In this document: positions 22,660 to 33,964 of the stretch, piece after piece
Layout: the number at the start of each line of letters is the position of its first letter
Position numbering within the stretch: position 1 is the first letter of the stretch
DNA from: Thysanoteuthis rhombus
Lineage: Eukaryota > Mollusca > Cephalopoda > Oegopsida > Thysanoteuthidae
Direction: 5' to 3'
Length of the DNA stretch: 64,000 nt
Assembly (NCBI GenBank): GCA_963457665.1
Contig: OY735202.1
Coordinates: forward strand, 79,575,960 to 79,639,959
Notes under the pieces: generated by a model
Databases searched by the model: none
Told to the model about the DNA's origin: nothing
What the model saw: the letters and a program-made list of their open reading frames with translations, nothing else
Made by a program: the position numbers and the translations under genes

Positions 22660-22960
22660 TGAAACACGAGTCGGTCATTTTCTCTCTCTAATCATGCCAT
22701 GTCGGAGGTGATCAATTAAAAAAAGGGCCGATCAATGAATAAGTTACTTCTCTCGGCTTTTGTTGTGCACTGATCACTAAAGAAGTATGAATTAAAAATA
22801 ATGAGTGTGAATGCTGTGGGTAAGAAACTGATGTCGCAATTTAGCGAAAACTAAAACCGTATTATGGGGGAAATTACATCATTAGAGTAAATGCTTACAT
22901 TTTCAGCACTCTAGCTCTGCATATAAGTGAGTGGTGTCCGTTACGCTATCGAAAGAACAC
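22660..22960 (-). repeat. Dispersed repeat A, copy 4 (minus strand)
   Basis: Read on the minus strand it shows the 3' half of the family: TTAGTGATCA, 'caacaaaagccgag', AAGTAACTTATTCATTGATC and 'ttaattgatcacctccgacatggc'. The 5' part is strongly diverged toward 22960. Confidence 0.65.
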
Positions 22961-23225
22961 CAAAGAATGGGCACAGCCCAACCAAATTTGGCATGGATTC
23001 AGTTTAGAGCACGTTTATAAGTGATAGTTCATTTAGCGCATTTCTACTGACATTATGCAATAACAACTCTCACTAAATGTTGGAGGGGCCTCTCAAGGAG
23101 CCAAGCTCCCGAATCTCTAGCTCTGCCCCTGAGTGAAGGGGAATATCTTTATATGTCTGAAAGCTTTAACTATTTTTTTGTCCTCGAGTATTTTGCCCGG
23201 CGTAGACGGGTATTCAACTGATATG

Positions 23226-23227
<2 letters not shown>

Positions 23228-23304
<77 letters not shown>

Positions 23305-23332
23305 ACACGCACACACACACACACACACACAA
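23228..23332. repeat. (CA)n microsatellite
   Basis: About 105 bp of CA with a few CG interruptions in the second half. The following 23333-24087 holds no recognised gene. Confidence 0.95.
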
Positions 23333-24087
23333 ATAAGGAATACAGTATAATTTGATACAATTTACCATTTCATAATTATCTATGATACGTATAAACAGAT
23401 CAAAGCTGTAATAATTAAACGAACAACATGGGTCATGTAAAAGTGAACCCTAACACTGGGAAACAGATTGAATTAAGAATAAAACAGTCTCAGAGGGGGG
23501 ACATATCTCAAAGAGCTGACGCTTGAATAACATATTGATAAAGAAAATGCATACTGTATCTTCTACTAATTCATAATTAATTCAGTAAATTTAGTAATTT
23601 AGTTAGTATAAAGGGTCTTTCATAAAGGAAAATTAGTATAATACGATAGAATTTACGCCTAACGTGTATATAACAAGATAAGTATACACCTGCATACAAG
23701 TAAGTCCCTCCCGACAGCTACTGTAAAGTTAAAATGTACTTATTATTAGTACCATTATGTAATAGGTGTCTTCAAAATGGATTTTAGATTTTAAATAGTT
23801 TAAACAGAAGTTGTTTTTTTTTTTTGAAAAAAAAAAAGGTTGAGTCCTTTGTGAAGCACCCCATCTATATATCTAATGCAATCTGGATTTTTCCTTATTC
23901 TAAATTAAATACATTGGTTTAGAATAAAAGTAAACGTCCACTCTTCCCCGTACTTCATCGCCAGAAGGTTTTCTTATTTCTAATTATAGGCAAATTGAAA
24001 TGCCGAAAGCTGCAAAGAATGGAAGATGTTGGGAGAACAAGAAAAGAGAAACGTGAAGTAGAAAGGGAAAAGCTAGTAGTTATAGTC

Positions 24088-24171
24088 GAAGAAGAAGAAG
24101 AAGAAGAAGAAGAAGAAGAAGAAGAAGAAGAAGAAGAAGAAGAAGAAGAAGAAGAAGAAGAAGAAGAAGAA
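24088..24171. repeat. (GAA)28 trinucleotide tract
   Basis: Roughly 28 uninterrupted GAA units on the plus strand, followed by imperfect GAA/GAC codons to about 24196. It gives poly-Glu and poly-Ser frames on opposite strands, both artefactual. Confidence 0.95.
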
Positions 24172-24240
24172 GAGAAGGACGACGAAGAAGAAGAGGTATT
24201 CAGATTCATCCGTTGGCAACAACGCTCTGGAGTATTTCAT

Positions 24241-24243
24241 GAA

Positions 24244-24282
<39 letters not shown>

Positions 24283-24303
24283 GAAGGAAGGAAGGAAGGA
24301 AGA
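24241..24303. repeat. GA, GACA and GAAG microsatellites
   Basis: Short GA run, then GACA units, then GAAG units, with no unique spacer. Confidence 0.9.
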
Positions 24304-24724
24304 CAGACGTCAGAATACATTTTAATCAAGATGCACGCAAACTGACCTGCTTCTACAAAATACAGGGTTAGTGATGCCCGAAGACACGAAAATACACACA
24401 AAGAGGAAATTTGAAGATACATATTGAGAAAATTATCTTTAAATAAAAAAACAAAAAAAAACAAAACAAGGGTAACGTGTGAATTCAATGGACTTTTTGT
24501 AGGTAATTTTTTCCAAACAGAAATGACATCGAGTATAAATTAAACCAAAACAACACAAAGGGCTTTAAAAGTGCAGCCCAGCTACCTCTATCCGGTTTTA
24601 GATCAACTGTAACGGAAGAACGAACTAACTCTGGACATTGTTGCGTACCTTGAATGTCTCTATCATTATTTGTAATGGCCTTGCTGTTCTACAACCAATG
24701 CATCCTCCCAATAATCTTCTATTA

Positions 24725-24910
24725 GTGGTGGAACATGGAACTTAACTTGAAGATTTATTCTCAAACTGACAACACAATATATACTATACTATAATACAAA
24801 AATAAGTCAGAGATATCATAGAATCTGCTACAAAACTCAAATGGCAATGGGGTTATCGAGTGGCAAAACGTTGGACGTCACGACTCACTAAGTGAATCCA
24901 CAGAGATCAT
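24725..24910 (+). mobile_element. RTE-type LINE fragment (C-terminal end)
   Basis: Blocks shared with the other RTE copies: 'tggaacatggaacttaac' then 'ctcaaactgaca', AGTCAGAGATATCATAGAATC, CTCAAATGGCA, 'gtggcaaaacg', and 'catcacgactc..gatcat'. No open frame survives. Confidence 0.65.
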
Positions 24911-25694
24911 AAACAAAACCGTGGCATGCAAAAATAAGATAGCATGACAATTTAGTATTGGCTGGCGAATCTTGGAAAGGTGGCCCATGAGGAGCGGGGG
25001 TAAAAAGGTCAGCGAGTTTGGATTTTGGTCAACAAGAGTGAGGATGGGAAAGGGGCGAACAAAGTTGGTGACAGGAAGGCTCATGAAGTGTGTGATTACT
25101 GATAACCATAGTGGGATCTCATCTTTCTTGCAAATGGGTGGACTTCCAGGCTGAAATTTCTCGAAATTTATTTGACTTTCTTTTAACTACTAATATTTTC
25201 CTCAGACGAAAATTCTCTTTTCAATCTAGCAATTTGCTGGCGTATAATTTCACCTGTTTATTGTATGAGTACGTATTTTCTTTTCATAAATATATTTGTC
25301 TCGAACTAATAACTAATCTATGTTCTGAATGGCTTGTATGCAATTCTCGTTTTCACTCTGAGTTGATGACCGACGAGTGTTCTACTGAACTCGATGAGTT
25401 CTTTAAAATTTACAAGGGCCAAGCTGAGTAGTATGTCGTATTCTAATGAATTTTCCGATCAGTTGATTGAGTATATGTCGTCTATTGTTGAATAGACATT
25501 TCTATAACTTGTCTGCTTGCGTGGTTGATTTCATGCAAATCAAATATATATTTCTAAAACATTTTCCCTTGTTTTTGCAGAGCAAGTTTTGTGCTTATCT
25601 CACAAGCTGCTGACATTGTAAGGAGAGCATAACAATGCGAAAAGAGTGCAAGAAATCAAATGGTCTTACCTAAATTTGGCACAAGATATCATTT
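24911..25694. other. Gene-free stretch with one unexplained frame
   Basis: The open frame 25111-25431 (106 codons) has normal composition but no motif I recognise. No ribosome or splice context could be judged. Treated as unsupported. Confidence 0.35.
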
Positions 25695-25905
25695 GTTAAT
25701 AATCAGGAGTCACTAAAGTGGTCGATATCAACCCTGTGGATCGATGGGAATATCCAAGAAGTCGATGAATGCATGGGGTCGAAAGAGGGTCAATAAACAC
25801 CGGGAGTCTATTGAACTTTTTGTCAAAAGCTGGCATTCGTATGAAAAATACATGAAATAGAATGATACACACTTCTAGTTCATACATTACAGTATAGCGG
25901 ATACG
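25695..25905 (-). repeat. Dispersed repeat D, copy 2 (minus strand)
   Basis: On the minus strand: 'caatagactcccggtg', TTTATTGACCCTCTTTCGAC, 'catcgacttcttgg', 'cagggttgatatcgaccac'. It aligns with the right half of 19140-19500. Confidence 0.6.
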
Positions 25906-26570
25906 CTCTCAAATCATGACCAATTGAGCACTTTTTGAAACAAGCATAACACCTCTAACATATTTACTACTCACCATAAAATTGATTTTCAGATGTGGAT
26001 GGTAATCAGATTTTTCCTCTGAGAACCGTGAGAGGTCAGATTCAAGATGACCGCTGGACGACCGGGTTTAAGGTTCAAATGCGTTCCATATGGAAATCAA
26101 AGTGTAGAAAAATATCCAAGGCGACATTTCCGACTAAGTAGGGAATATCCATTAATTTGCTGATACTTTGATATCAGAACCCAAGGAAATGCATTTAGGT
26201 CAAGGTCGAATAAAAAAAAAAAAAACGTTAAAAGGACATTTAGTGCTAGGCTGCATGTCGATCATATTACAAGTAATATATCACTGAAATATCGAAGTAC
26301 GTGTACAGCAGATGTGAAAAACATGTTGCCAGTTTTTTCAAGAAAGTGATGGGTAATTTGCCGGATTTATGACGTCAATATCTCATATTTACCACATAAT
26401 CGGATGAATTTATGAGTAAAATCATATCTATACCTCTCCAGTGGTCAGAATGTGGTAGAATTTAGATGTGTTATCAAACCCACTTGACTACTAGAAGGAA
26501 ACGTTGAAAAAACATACTCTACATCAACAGTTTAGTAAATTGGAGTACAGGTTTTAAAGGCTCCTTCTGA
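25906..26570. other. Gene-free stretch
   Basis: Nothing recognised. Confidence 0.5.
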
Positions 26571-26610
26571 AACACACACACACACACACACAAACACAAA
26601 CACATACACA

Positions 26611-26689
<79 letters not shown>
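26571..26689. repeat. (CA)n(TA)n microsatellite
   Basis: CA with CAAACA variants, then about 85 bp of TA with one CA break. The next 400 bp are unremarkable. Confidence 0.95.
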
Positions 26690-26693
<4 letters not shown>

Positions 26694-27097
26694 GAAAGCC
26701 AGGGTCATGTTCTGCATTATTAGTACATTATAAATAGCACCCCCCTCAAACGCTTAAATGCTCTTCTTTCGAAAATTTTTTATTTAATTTAATTTAAATT
26801 CAGAAAAACGTCTGCTTCACTTTCAGCACCTTAAAGCGGACTTCGCTCACTTTAAGCCCCTTTGAGAATTATACATAAACATATAAAATAAGAAGATATG
26901 CATATGGCTGAAAGAAGGTTTCACTTCATAGTTGCATTGTAGATAGAACCCTTCTCTAAAACCCTTCGAATTTATTTCTCCCAAAACGTAATGTTCTCCT
27001 AACCAACCAGATCCATTGGGTAGGCATGTCAAACTTTCGGTACTTTTTATAGCGAGACAGACAAACACACACCTTTTACTTATGTACTTAAAAGACA

Positions 27098-27099
<2 letters not shown>

Positions 27100-27169
<70 letters not shown>
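27100..27169. repeat. (TA)n microsatellite
   Basis: About 35 TA units. Between it and 27595 lies a diffuse ACACAT-rich stretch (about 27365-27560), a decayed CA repeat. Confidence 0.95.
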
Positions 27170-27172
<3 letters not shown>

Positions 27173-27594
27173 CTCCCCATGTGATCATTAACAGTCCTGA
27201 CCGGAGTTTGAACTGGGGTCGCTGATCCAAGCCGTCACCGACCACACCATCCATCCTGACCGTGTATTCTAACCTCTAATGATCTATTGATTAATGTATT
27301 TAAGCCGTGGTTGTTTTGGTACTACGACCTTTTATTGGACGACGTTTCGTTGAAAATACAATATGAACACATACAAATACACGTTGCAAACACATACACA
27401 CATATGCACATGCTTGCACATATCTCTTACGCACATACCACTTATACACACACACACTACATGCAGATGTACACACATGCCACATATTCACATCAGCATG
27501 TACATACACAGGTCACATATACACGCACATATGCACACACCACATTCACATGTCTATGGTTATGTTTATGGCGTGCATATGTGTATGTATTAGA

Positions 27595-28035
27595 AACAGT
27601 AAACCAAAACTGTCAACATAGGTTTCATCAGTTTTCAAAATGGTCTGGCCGATTGGCTATGTATGTATGTATGTATGTATTGCACGTACAGGCCGTGCCA
27701 ATGGAACTGCAGGATGGAAAATTTAACCATTTACCTTTTGTTGTGTCTAGAATTACTTTTTTGTTTACCGACCTCCAGATAGGTTTTTAGAGGAACTGGG
27801 GTCAATTTACAATGTAAAATTATGCTCAATTGATCCATTAGTCTGTATCGTTAGCGTTCACATCTGATTTTGAAAATTCAGACTTTTTCAGTGACGATTA
27901 CCCAGCAAAAGGCGATAGAAATAACTTATTCATTGATAACCCCTCACCCATCTTTGAAAATTTCATCACCCCAACACGGTATGCTGCAAAAGACATTCGT
28001 GCCATGACGGTTTCCATTGAGAAACTAAACAAACC
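27595..28035 (+). repeat. Dispersed repeat A, copy 5 (full length)
   Basis: Best full copy. Start AAACCAAAACTGTCAACATAGG, TATG seed (27657-27680), CACGTACAGGCC, 'tgcaggatggaaaattt', 'cctccagataggttttta', CAATTTACAATGTAAAATTATGC split by one base, TTTTTCAGTGACGATTACCC, 'cagcaaaaggcgatag', AACTTATTCATTGATAACCC, 'caacacggtatgctgcaaaagac' and the end CATGACGGTTTCCATTGAG. Non-coding. Confidence 0.85.
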
Positions 28036-28394
28036 TGCTTTGCTTTTACGATTAAAAGTCGTTCTTTGAAGAATCGCACCACGAGTTTTTTTTTTTACTT
28101 ACACCGTAAAACCAAAATGTTTGGTAATATTCACATCAGTTGTTCAGAAAATGTAATTCACGTACTTGACCGATCTCATGGGCAATAATCATGGCTTGGC
28201 TCTTCGGAAGTTGGGAAGGTTTTCCACGTCTGTTACAAACCCTAGGGTGGCCAGCGAGGCCTATGCAGGAGTGGGGTGGAGGCAGGGCCTTTCAGAAGCG
28301 TTTGGGCTATAATTATTTGATGTATCGTTGGCTGACATGGTATATCGGGTGTAAGGGGCGTGAGTAATAACCTTGGATAAACCTGGATTCCTGA
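28036..28394. other. Gene-free stretch
   Basis: No gene or repeat recognised; somewhat GC-richer near 28200-28300. Confidence 0.4.
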
Positions 28395-29000
28395 GAGGAG
28401 CCAAGGATAATGCAGGGAAAAAAAAAGGAATGGAAAGTAAAATTGTGTGCATATTAAGACATAAAGGAACTAGTATTGATGAGTAAAGAAATATGGGAAA
28501 AATAATGAATAATAAAAAAAGAAAGAAAGGAGAAAGAAAGATAGGAGGAGAAAAAGAGAGAAAGAATGATATATAAAAGACAGAAGGAAAAAAGAAAAGA
28601 AAATAAAAAAAAAAGAAAGAATGCGAGCGAGAATGAAAGAAAAAGAAATGAAGAACGGACGAAAGAAAAAAAGAAGAAAATCTACGCGGAAAAGTGTAAG
28701 GAAAAAGGTTTAAATGAAGCTTAGCAGAGGGAAACAGAGGGAAAGGAAGAAAGAATGGAAGGAAGGAAGGAAGGGAGGAATAAAGAAAGGGAGAAATAAA
28801 GAAAGGTAGAAAGGAAGGAACAAAGGAAGAATCAAAGGAAGAGAAAAAGAAAGATAGAATGAAAGGAATTAAGGAAGGAAGAGCTAATGGAATGAAAAAC
28901 ATAATAAATTGATTGGAAGAATGAAAGAAAAGAGGATGAATGAAAGAACTGATTAAAACAGACGAAATAGATGAAAAAAGATGAATAAAAAGTTTGAAAT
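28395..29000. repeat. 600-bp purine-rich tract (plus strand)
   Basis: Nearly pure A/G on the plus strand with GAAAG and GGAA sub-repeats (for example 28752-28775). The 257-codon minus-strand frame here is a Phe/Ser/Leu/Pro translation of the complementary pyrimidines and is not a gene. Confidence 0.9.
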
Positions 29001-29304
29001 CCAAACAAATACACAGAGATAATTTATTTTTCACTATCTTTCATAGTTCATCTTTAGGTGGGTCCACATCATTTGTACCGATGACTCTCACTGACTGACT
29101 GGCTGACACACTGAAATATTCCCACAACCTTTCGCCCCACTCCTTACATTCATGAATGAAAGTGCAACGGAGAGATCCTGGGTCGCTCTGACACGTTCTT
29201 TTGACAGGTTGAATTGACAAGCTGGCCTCATTTGACAGCCGTCCAGAATGGCAATCCATGAATTCGGACTAATGCATCCATGATTTGAGTTTCAGACTTG
29301 TTAG

Positions 29305-29680
29305 AAGCCGTCAACCGTAACTGTCACCAAACCAAATTTCTCTAGTTTTTAGATGATTCTGGCTGACTTGCTGGCTCTCTATCAACGTGTCTATGTGTCG
29401 CGCTTCCATGCCACACCGATTCAACTAGAAGGCTAAATAACTGAAAAATTACTAATTATGTCTAGAAAAAACAACCTTTTCGATTTCTGAAAATCCTTCC
29501 ACAAAAAAAGATTCTCAGTGAGTTTTTTCAGACCTTTCAGAGATTACCTCCCAAGAAAAAGCGACATAAGTAACTTATTCATTTATCTCCTCTTTCACCA
29601 ATTTTCTTAATTGATCCAAACATGGCATGCCTCCAAAAGATGTTGGTCAAGAGACAGTTTCTACAGAGTGTCTAGCCAGG
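29305..29680 (+). repeat. Dispersed repeat A, copy 6
   Basis: Start AGCCGTCAACCGTAACTGTC, 'gctgacttgctggct', 'ccacaccgattcaactagaagg', AATTATGTCTAGAAAAAAC, 'cccaagaaaaagcgacat', AAGTAACTTATTCATTTATC and 'aacatggcatgcctccaaaagatgttgg'. The TATG seed is not expanded in this copy. Confidence 0.8.
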
Positions 29681-29689
29681 CCTGTTGTT

Positions 29690-29985
29690 CTTTTCGCCTT
29701 ACTCTCCCATTGATTTATTCTTCTCATTCTCTTTTGCCTTACTCCCTCATTCTTCTGAGCCTTAAACTCTCATTATTTTGAGCCACACTCTCTCATTTTC
29801 TGTCTTACTCTCTCATTCTGTTTTGTCTTACCCTCTCATTCTCTTTGCCTTACTCTTTTCATTCTGTTCTGCCTTGATATCCCATCCATTTTTGCCTTAA
29901 ACTTTCATTCCTATATGCCTTACACTCTCACACTACTCTGCCTTGCTCTCATTATTTTTTGCCTTACTCTTTTTCATTCTTTCAC
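29690..29985. repeat. Degenerate minisatellite, unit TTTTGCCTTACTCTCTCATTC
   Basis: About 12 diverged units of 22-28 bp in direct tandem, each with a G(C/T)CTTA(C/A) core and a CTC(T/C)C tail, for example near 29692, 29729, 29755, 29802, 29822, 29845, 29891, 29915, 29937 and 29958. Confidence 0.8.
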
Positions 29986-30323
29986 ATCCAATATCGTCCA
30001 TTTCTTCCCCAAATCTGCATATAAACTCTCTCGTTTCTGTTTTCCCCGCCCTAATCAATATGTTTCCCGCCATTTTTAATTCACTTTCTTGTGACTTCAC
30101 ACACTTTTTTTTTTATTCCTCTTCATAAGATTTGTTTCATTCGACCCGTCATGTTTCATATTCCGGTCATGATTCCCCTCTGTATTGGCTTCATAGATCT
30201 TCACATCAAGACGAGGTGATTTTTCATGTGTTCCTTTTCACCGATTCTCAGCTCCAATTCTCACCCCTTTCCTCTCTCAATCTCTCTGCTCTGCTCTGCC
30301 TGCTCCTTCTCCCTGTCTCAGGC
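29986..30323. other. Gene-free pyrimidine-rich stretch
   Basis: Continues the pyrimidine bias of the minisatellite with no repeat register. Nothing coding recognised. Confidence 0.5.
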
Positions 30324-30344
30324 TATTATTATTATTGATGTTAC

Positions 30345-30394
<50 letters not shown>

Positions 30395-30443
30395 GCTGCA
30401 GCAGCAGCAGCTAAATCAGCAGCAGCAGTTGTAGCAGTAGTAG
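30324..30443. repeat. (ATT)n followed by a decayed (GCA)n
   Basis: ATT units to about 30395, then GCAGCAGCAGC and GTAGCAGTAGTAGC units. The Leu and Ala runs in open frames come from this. Confidence 0.9.
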
Positions 30444-31424
30444 CGATTTCAATTATAAGCTTCTACTGCATCTGCTTATGCTTTGCAAAGTATAGGAAAC
30501 AGCTGGAAGCAAAAAATCAATTATCTGTAGACATTCTTAATAATTTCAGAAGCTCGGGTGGGAGAGGGCTGAAGTATCGAATGCATAAATATAGCAAACA
30601 CCCTAGCAGATTTTGTTGCGCGATTAGGTTCGTATTCAAGACATCGGGTGTATCTCAGCGTCGAATAGACATCCCCAGGAGACCAACAGACTTCTTCAAG
30701 TCGATTGGTGCGTGAGTTCAAGAAAGAACAAGTCGAACATCTACTTGACACAGTAGCGCATATTTCTGTTCCCGGTTGAAAAAAAGCCGCATGGAATTAT
30801 CATTAGCTATGGGTGTCTGTCGACATCCTCATCGTTGTATTCTTTTTCTCAATCGGATAATTTCGTTATTTCTTAGTATATATCAATGAAATTTTGCAAG
30901 TAAGCCAGTGGAGAGGTTCTAATGAGAGTATGATGATTAATGAATTATCCGATTGTTTGTTTACATCTTATAAGCAGAAACGTTGTGTTTTTTTGTTTTT
31001 TTATTTAAAGGGACGATTTCTCAAATCTGAGCGGATTTTGCTAAATTTTGTCTTGGAATCGAAAAGGGTTTATGGTCGATCGGATTATTTGTATTACCAT
31101 ACGTCAAGGTGCATCAAACATTGAATTTTGGAAATCCTAAACACATTAGAACTAAATTGTTATGAGGGATCTTTGGCATCTGATGGCTGAAAATATAAAA
31201 TATCTTTAGTATCTTTATGATTTGAATAAAAATTTTTTTTCCGAGTGAACGTTCCAAATAAGCAACTAAGTGCCATTCTGGTAATTCCACATACCATATT
31301 ACATCGATTATGAGAGAGAAACATAATTAAAGAAGCATTACAAATATTGCAGTTTTCTGTTGGGGATCTTTATACTTTTAAGATTTTCACCCCCTCTATT
31401 TACGGATCACCCGTAGAGTTGAAA
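30444..31424. other. Gene-free stretch
   Basis: About 1 kb with no recognised gene or repeat. Two opposed frames near 30521-30751 are of normal composition but carry no recognised motif. Confidence 0.4.
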
Positions 31425-31645
31425 CTAACCAAAAGATTGACCTACAAACTAAGAACCATGGAACGTGCAGAGGGAAAGATCATGCTAAGCATCACATGAA
31501 GAGATCACAAGATAACGGAGTATGCTGGAGAAAAAAAAAGACCCAGAGATATCATAGAATCTCAAATGGCAATTTGCTGGCCATGGTGCAAGAATGTCAC
31601 ACGAACTCTGTACATCATGAGTCACAATGTTGACCCCAAAGATTA
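31425..31645 (+). mobile_element. RTE LINE fragment (C-terminal end, plus strand)
   Basis: Blocks: 'aactaagaaccatggaacgtg', AAGATCATGCTAAGC, 'agagatcacaagataac', AGAGATATCATAGAATC, CTCAAATGGCA, GGCCATGGTGCAAGAATG (the GHVARM region) and 'catcatgagtcaca'. No open frame. Confidence 0.7.
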
Positions 31646-31884
31646 TTTGTGAGTCTTTTATCGTCCGCTGTTGGACATAGACCTTCCCAAAAATCCGTCA
31701 CATTTCTCTAGCACGGGCGTCGCAGAGCTAGTATTTTCTGAATTTATATATTTCGGCTCTCAATCTTGTATTTTATCGGCCTCGGTTTCGCATGTAATCT
31801 CTGGGGATCTATGTTGTAAGTCATGATATCCATCAATTGTCTTTCATTCTCGCAACATGACCTGCCCTTTGCCATTTAAGGCGT
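31646..31884 (-). mobile_element. RTE LINE fragment (3' end, minus strand)
   Basis: On the minus strand the order is CTTAAATGGCAAAGGGCAGG, CATGTTGCGAGAATG, 'catgacttacaacatagatcc', and then GGAAGGTCTATGTCCAACAG, which matches the RKVYVQRR end of the 48710 copy. It sits head-to-head with the next fragment. Confidence 0.7.
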
Positions 31885-32165
31885 CCTTTCCGCAGAGAAC
31901 CAACACGACCTCCAATTAATGTTAAATGAACTATACGGAGAAAGCAAAGAAATCGGCTTGCATATGAACTTCAGTAAAACGAAAGTCATGTGCAACAATC
32001 GTATCGAGAATAAGAACATTACTGACCAAATCGAAGATGCAAAACTGGGGAAAGTAGACCGCTACATCTACAAATGGGAGATTATGGCTGGTTAAATATT
32101 AGATGACGTGAAGAACTTAGAGAAGTATAGCGAATCTTACGAAAGGTCTATGTATAACCACGAAC
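31885..32165 (+). mobile_element. RTE LINE fragment (RT end joined to 3' end, plus strand)
   Basis: Starts CAACACGACCTCCAATTAATG and reads on as the post-FADD region (LQLMLNELYGESKEIGLHMN, FSKTKVMCNN). After about 32060 it jumps to the 3' end blocks 'gaagtatagcgaatcttacg' and AAGGTCTATGTATAACCACG, so an internal segment is missing. It ends in 'gctgatgctgataatg'. Confidence 0.75.
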
Positions 32166-32600
32166 GCTAAAAGGCTGATGCTGATAATGTTGAAAGGTAC
32201 AGCTTAGTTTATTAGCCTGATGGTTTACATCGAAGACAATGGAATCAGTGAGCTGGATTCAAATTCCAACTGAGTCTGTTTAGGTTTACTTCACACTAAT
32301 GACCTTGGGAAATATATGAATCCATCTCTTCTCCACCTCATCCCAGTCATGGGTGTATTGGAAATCTTTCGTTAAGGACGGGCAAAAGTATTGCTTCGCC
32401 CGAAATTTTATGCCAGTTTTCCTGAAACATTTTTCCATGAAAATGGACGTAAAAAAAAGAATTTTGATCCTCTGTCCATCTTTATTGATAGAGAAAAAGT
32501 AAAGCAAGTTCAAATCGTGATTATTCAGAATGTCCTATTTACTCTGGTAGGGTTGACTCTGTTACAATTAAACATAGAATTGATCTACGTTGGGACGTTT
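32166..32600. other. Gene-free stretch
   Basis: Nothing recognised, although the 170-codon frame that ends at 32903 starts here at 32391. Confidence 0.4.
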
Positions 32601-33035
32601 TTGATAAGGACAAATAAAAGAATATCGATCAAGATATATGCAGAAACATATAAAACATTATTATTGCCTGTTTTACTTCACGACTCAGACTGCTCCACGT
32701 GGAAGCAAAGATTTCAGCAAACACCCGGAGTGTTTCAAAATCACATCATACGCTTTATCTCCTCTCACAATGCTAGACAAGATCAATTTTGGCCATCTCA
32801 GAAAACTCACAAATCTATGCCCTATAACATCTTTCCCAAAAGGGAGAAAATGGAACAATGTGGCCATACCAAACACAGACTGGAAGGACTAACAAAAGTA
32901 TGAGTAAAGGTAAAAGTTCAGGGTAAAACAGATAGTGGCAGACCCAATTAGCGTTGGTTTGACAACATGAAATCATTGACCAATATCTGCACTTATGAGC
33001 TTAACAATATTGAAAAGATCTTACAATGTGGAAGA
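32600..33035 (+). pseudogene. LINE ORF C-terminal remnant (unassigned clade)
   Basis: In the frame 32391-32903 the stretch from about 32629 reads KIYAETYKTLLLPVLLHDSD then CSTW, and later FQNHIIRFI. It resembles the 'K...Y.s.vlP.LLYG.E.WT' and 'fh.rclR.il' blocks that follow the RT domain in LINE proteins. Downstream, 'KTDSGRPN' and 'RWFDNMK' (about 32930-32975) resemble the GRP..RW.D motif nearer the C-terminus. Stops intervene. The resemblance is weak and from memory. Confidence 0.4.
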
Positions 33036-33655
33036 GCATCTATCACAGGGTTACGCATTTTGCCACGTAGAGGAGGGCACGTTTAAGAGACCACATGAAG
33101 GGGCGCCAAGGATATGGCTTAGTTTGATCATTATTTCACCTAATGGTTCGCAGGTTCGTTTAGTACACTATTACTGTTAAACTGAGTTTGATCCTCACTG
33201 GCTGCTCTTTACTTGTGGCCTTGTGCCATATTAGGCCACGTATTGTAAATATCGATGATCGCAGATAAGATGTATGCGTATTTCTGACCGAGGTCAGTAT
33301 TCGTTGTTCTATTCTAGGTATAGACCAAGATTGCAAATGCTGATTTTCAAGGCAAGCAGACACACTAAATGATGGGTGCAACAGAATCTCCCTATTCCCA
33401 CATTGTCCTGTTTAATTCCATGCTATATCAAACAAGATGTAAATTATTAGAATTGACAAAGTCGAGAAAAAGCCAGTATTGAAATAAGATAAAATACCGA
33501 TAAGGATCCATGAGAAAAAAGACACTGGCTAAGATTCCGTAAGGTGAGAAACTAAACAAAAACATTCATAAAATAACCATCGATAGCTATCACATAATAC
33601 AACAAGAAAAAGATGATGATGCATGACCACCATGTGAAAATTGGAATCAACAGAA
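33036..33655. other. Gene-free stretch
   Basis: Nothing recognised with confidence. Confidence 0.4.
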
Positions 33656-33775
33656 ATTTGAAAATATCAGTTAATTCTAATCTGATGAAACTGCTTGTCA
33701 CCGAAACGTGTGATTGTGAATAAAATAAAAATTTATTTATGAATTCAAATAATTCTCTTCCCAGTAATAATTTCC
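33656..33775 (+). mobile_element. Penelope-like 3' end with hammerhead-like core
   Basis: CTGATGA (33682-33688), a 14-nt spacer, then GAAAC (33703-33707), CGTGTGATTG, and an AATAAAATAAAAATTTATTT tail. Both conserved hammerhead core boxes are exact, but stem II is weak. The layout matches the 3' ends of Penelope-like elements. No coding sequence is attached. Confidence 0.5.
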
Positions 33776-33964
33776 TGTAACCTAATTATGGCGCTTGGTG
33801 AAGCACCAACGAAGTTTAGTACATATGTATGGGGAATAATTGACTGAAATGACAAAAGAAAGTCATTCTTTTTATATATCTAGTGTTTAAAGCAGCAAAG
33901 CTCTCTAGAATATATATATATATCCACAATGTCCACATGAGTGAACATTCGATAGATGTGATTG

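Noticed and set aside
23995..24345. Acidic poly-Glu protein
   Set aside because: Translation of (GAA)28 and GA/GACA repeats.
25111..25431. 106-codon open frame of ordinary composition
   Set aside because: No recognisable family or motif and no supporting context; length is within chance for this much sequence.
28261..29034. 257-codon minus-strand open frame that looks like a membrane protein
   Set aside because: Lies on a 600-bp purine tract; the hydrophobic look comes from the TTC/TCT/CTT codons.
29041..29259. 72-codon minus-strand frame of normal composition, possible exon
   Set aside because: No motif or clear splice context, and it lies between a purine tract and repeat A.
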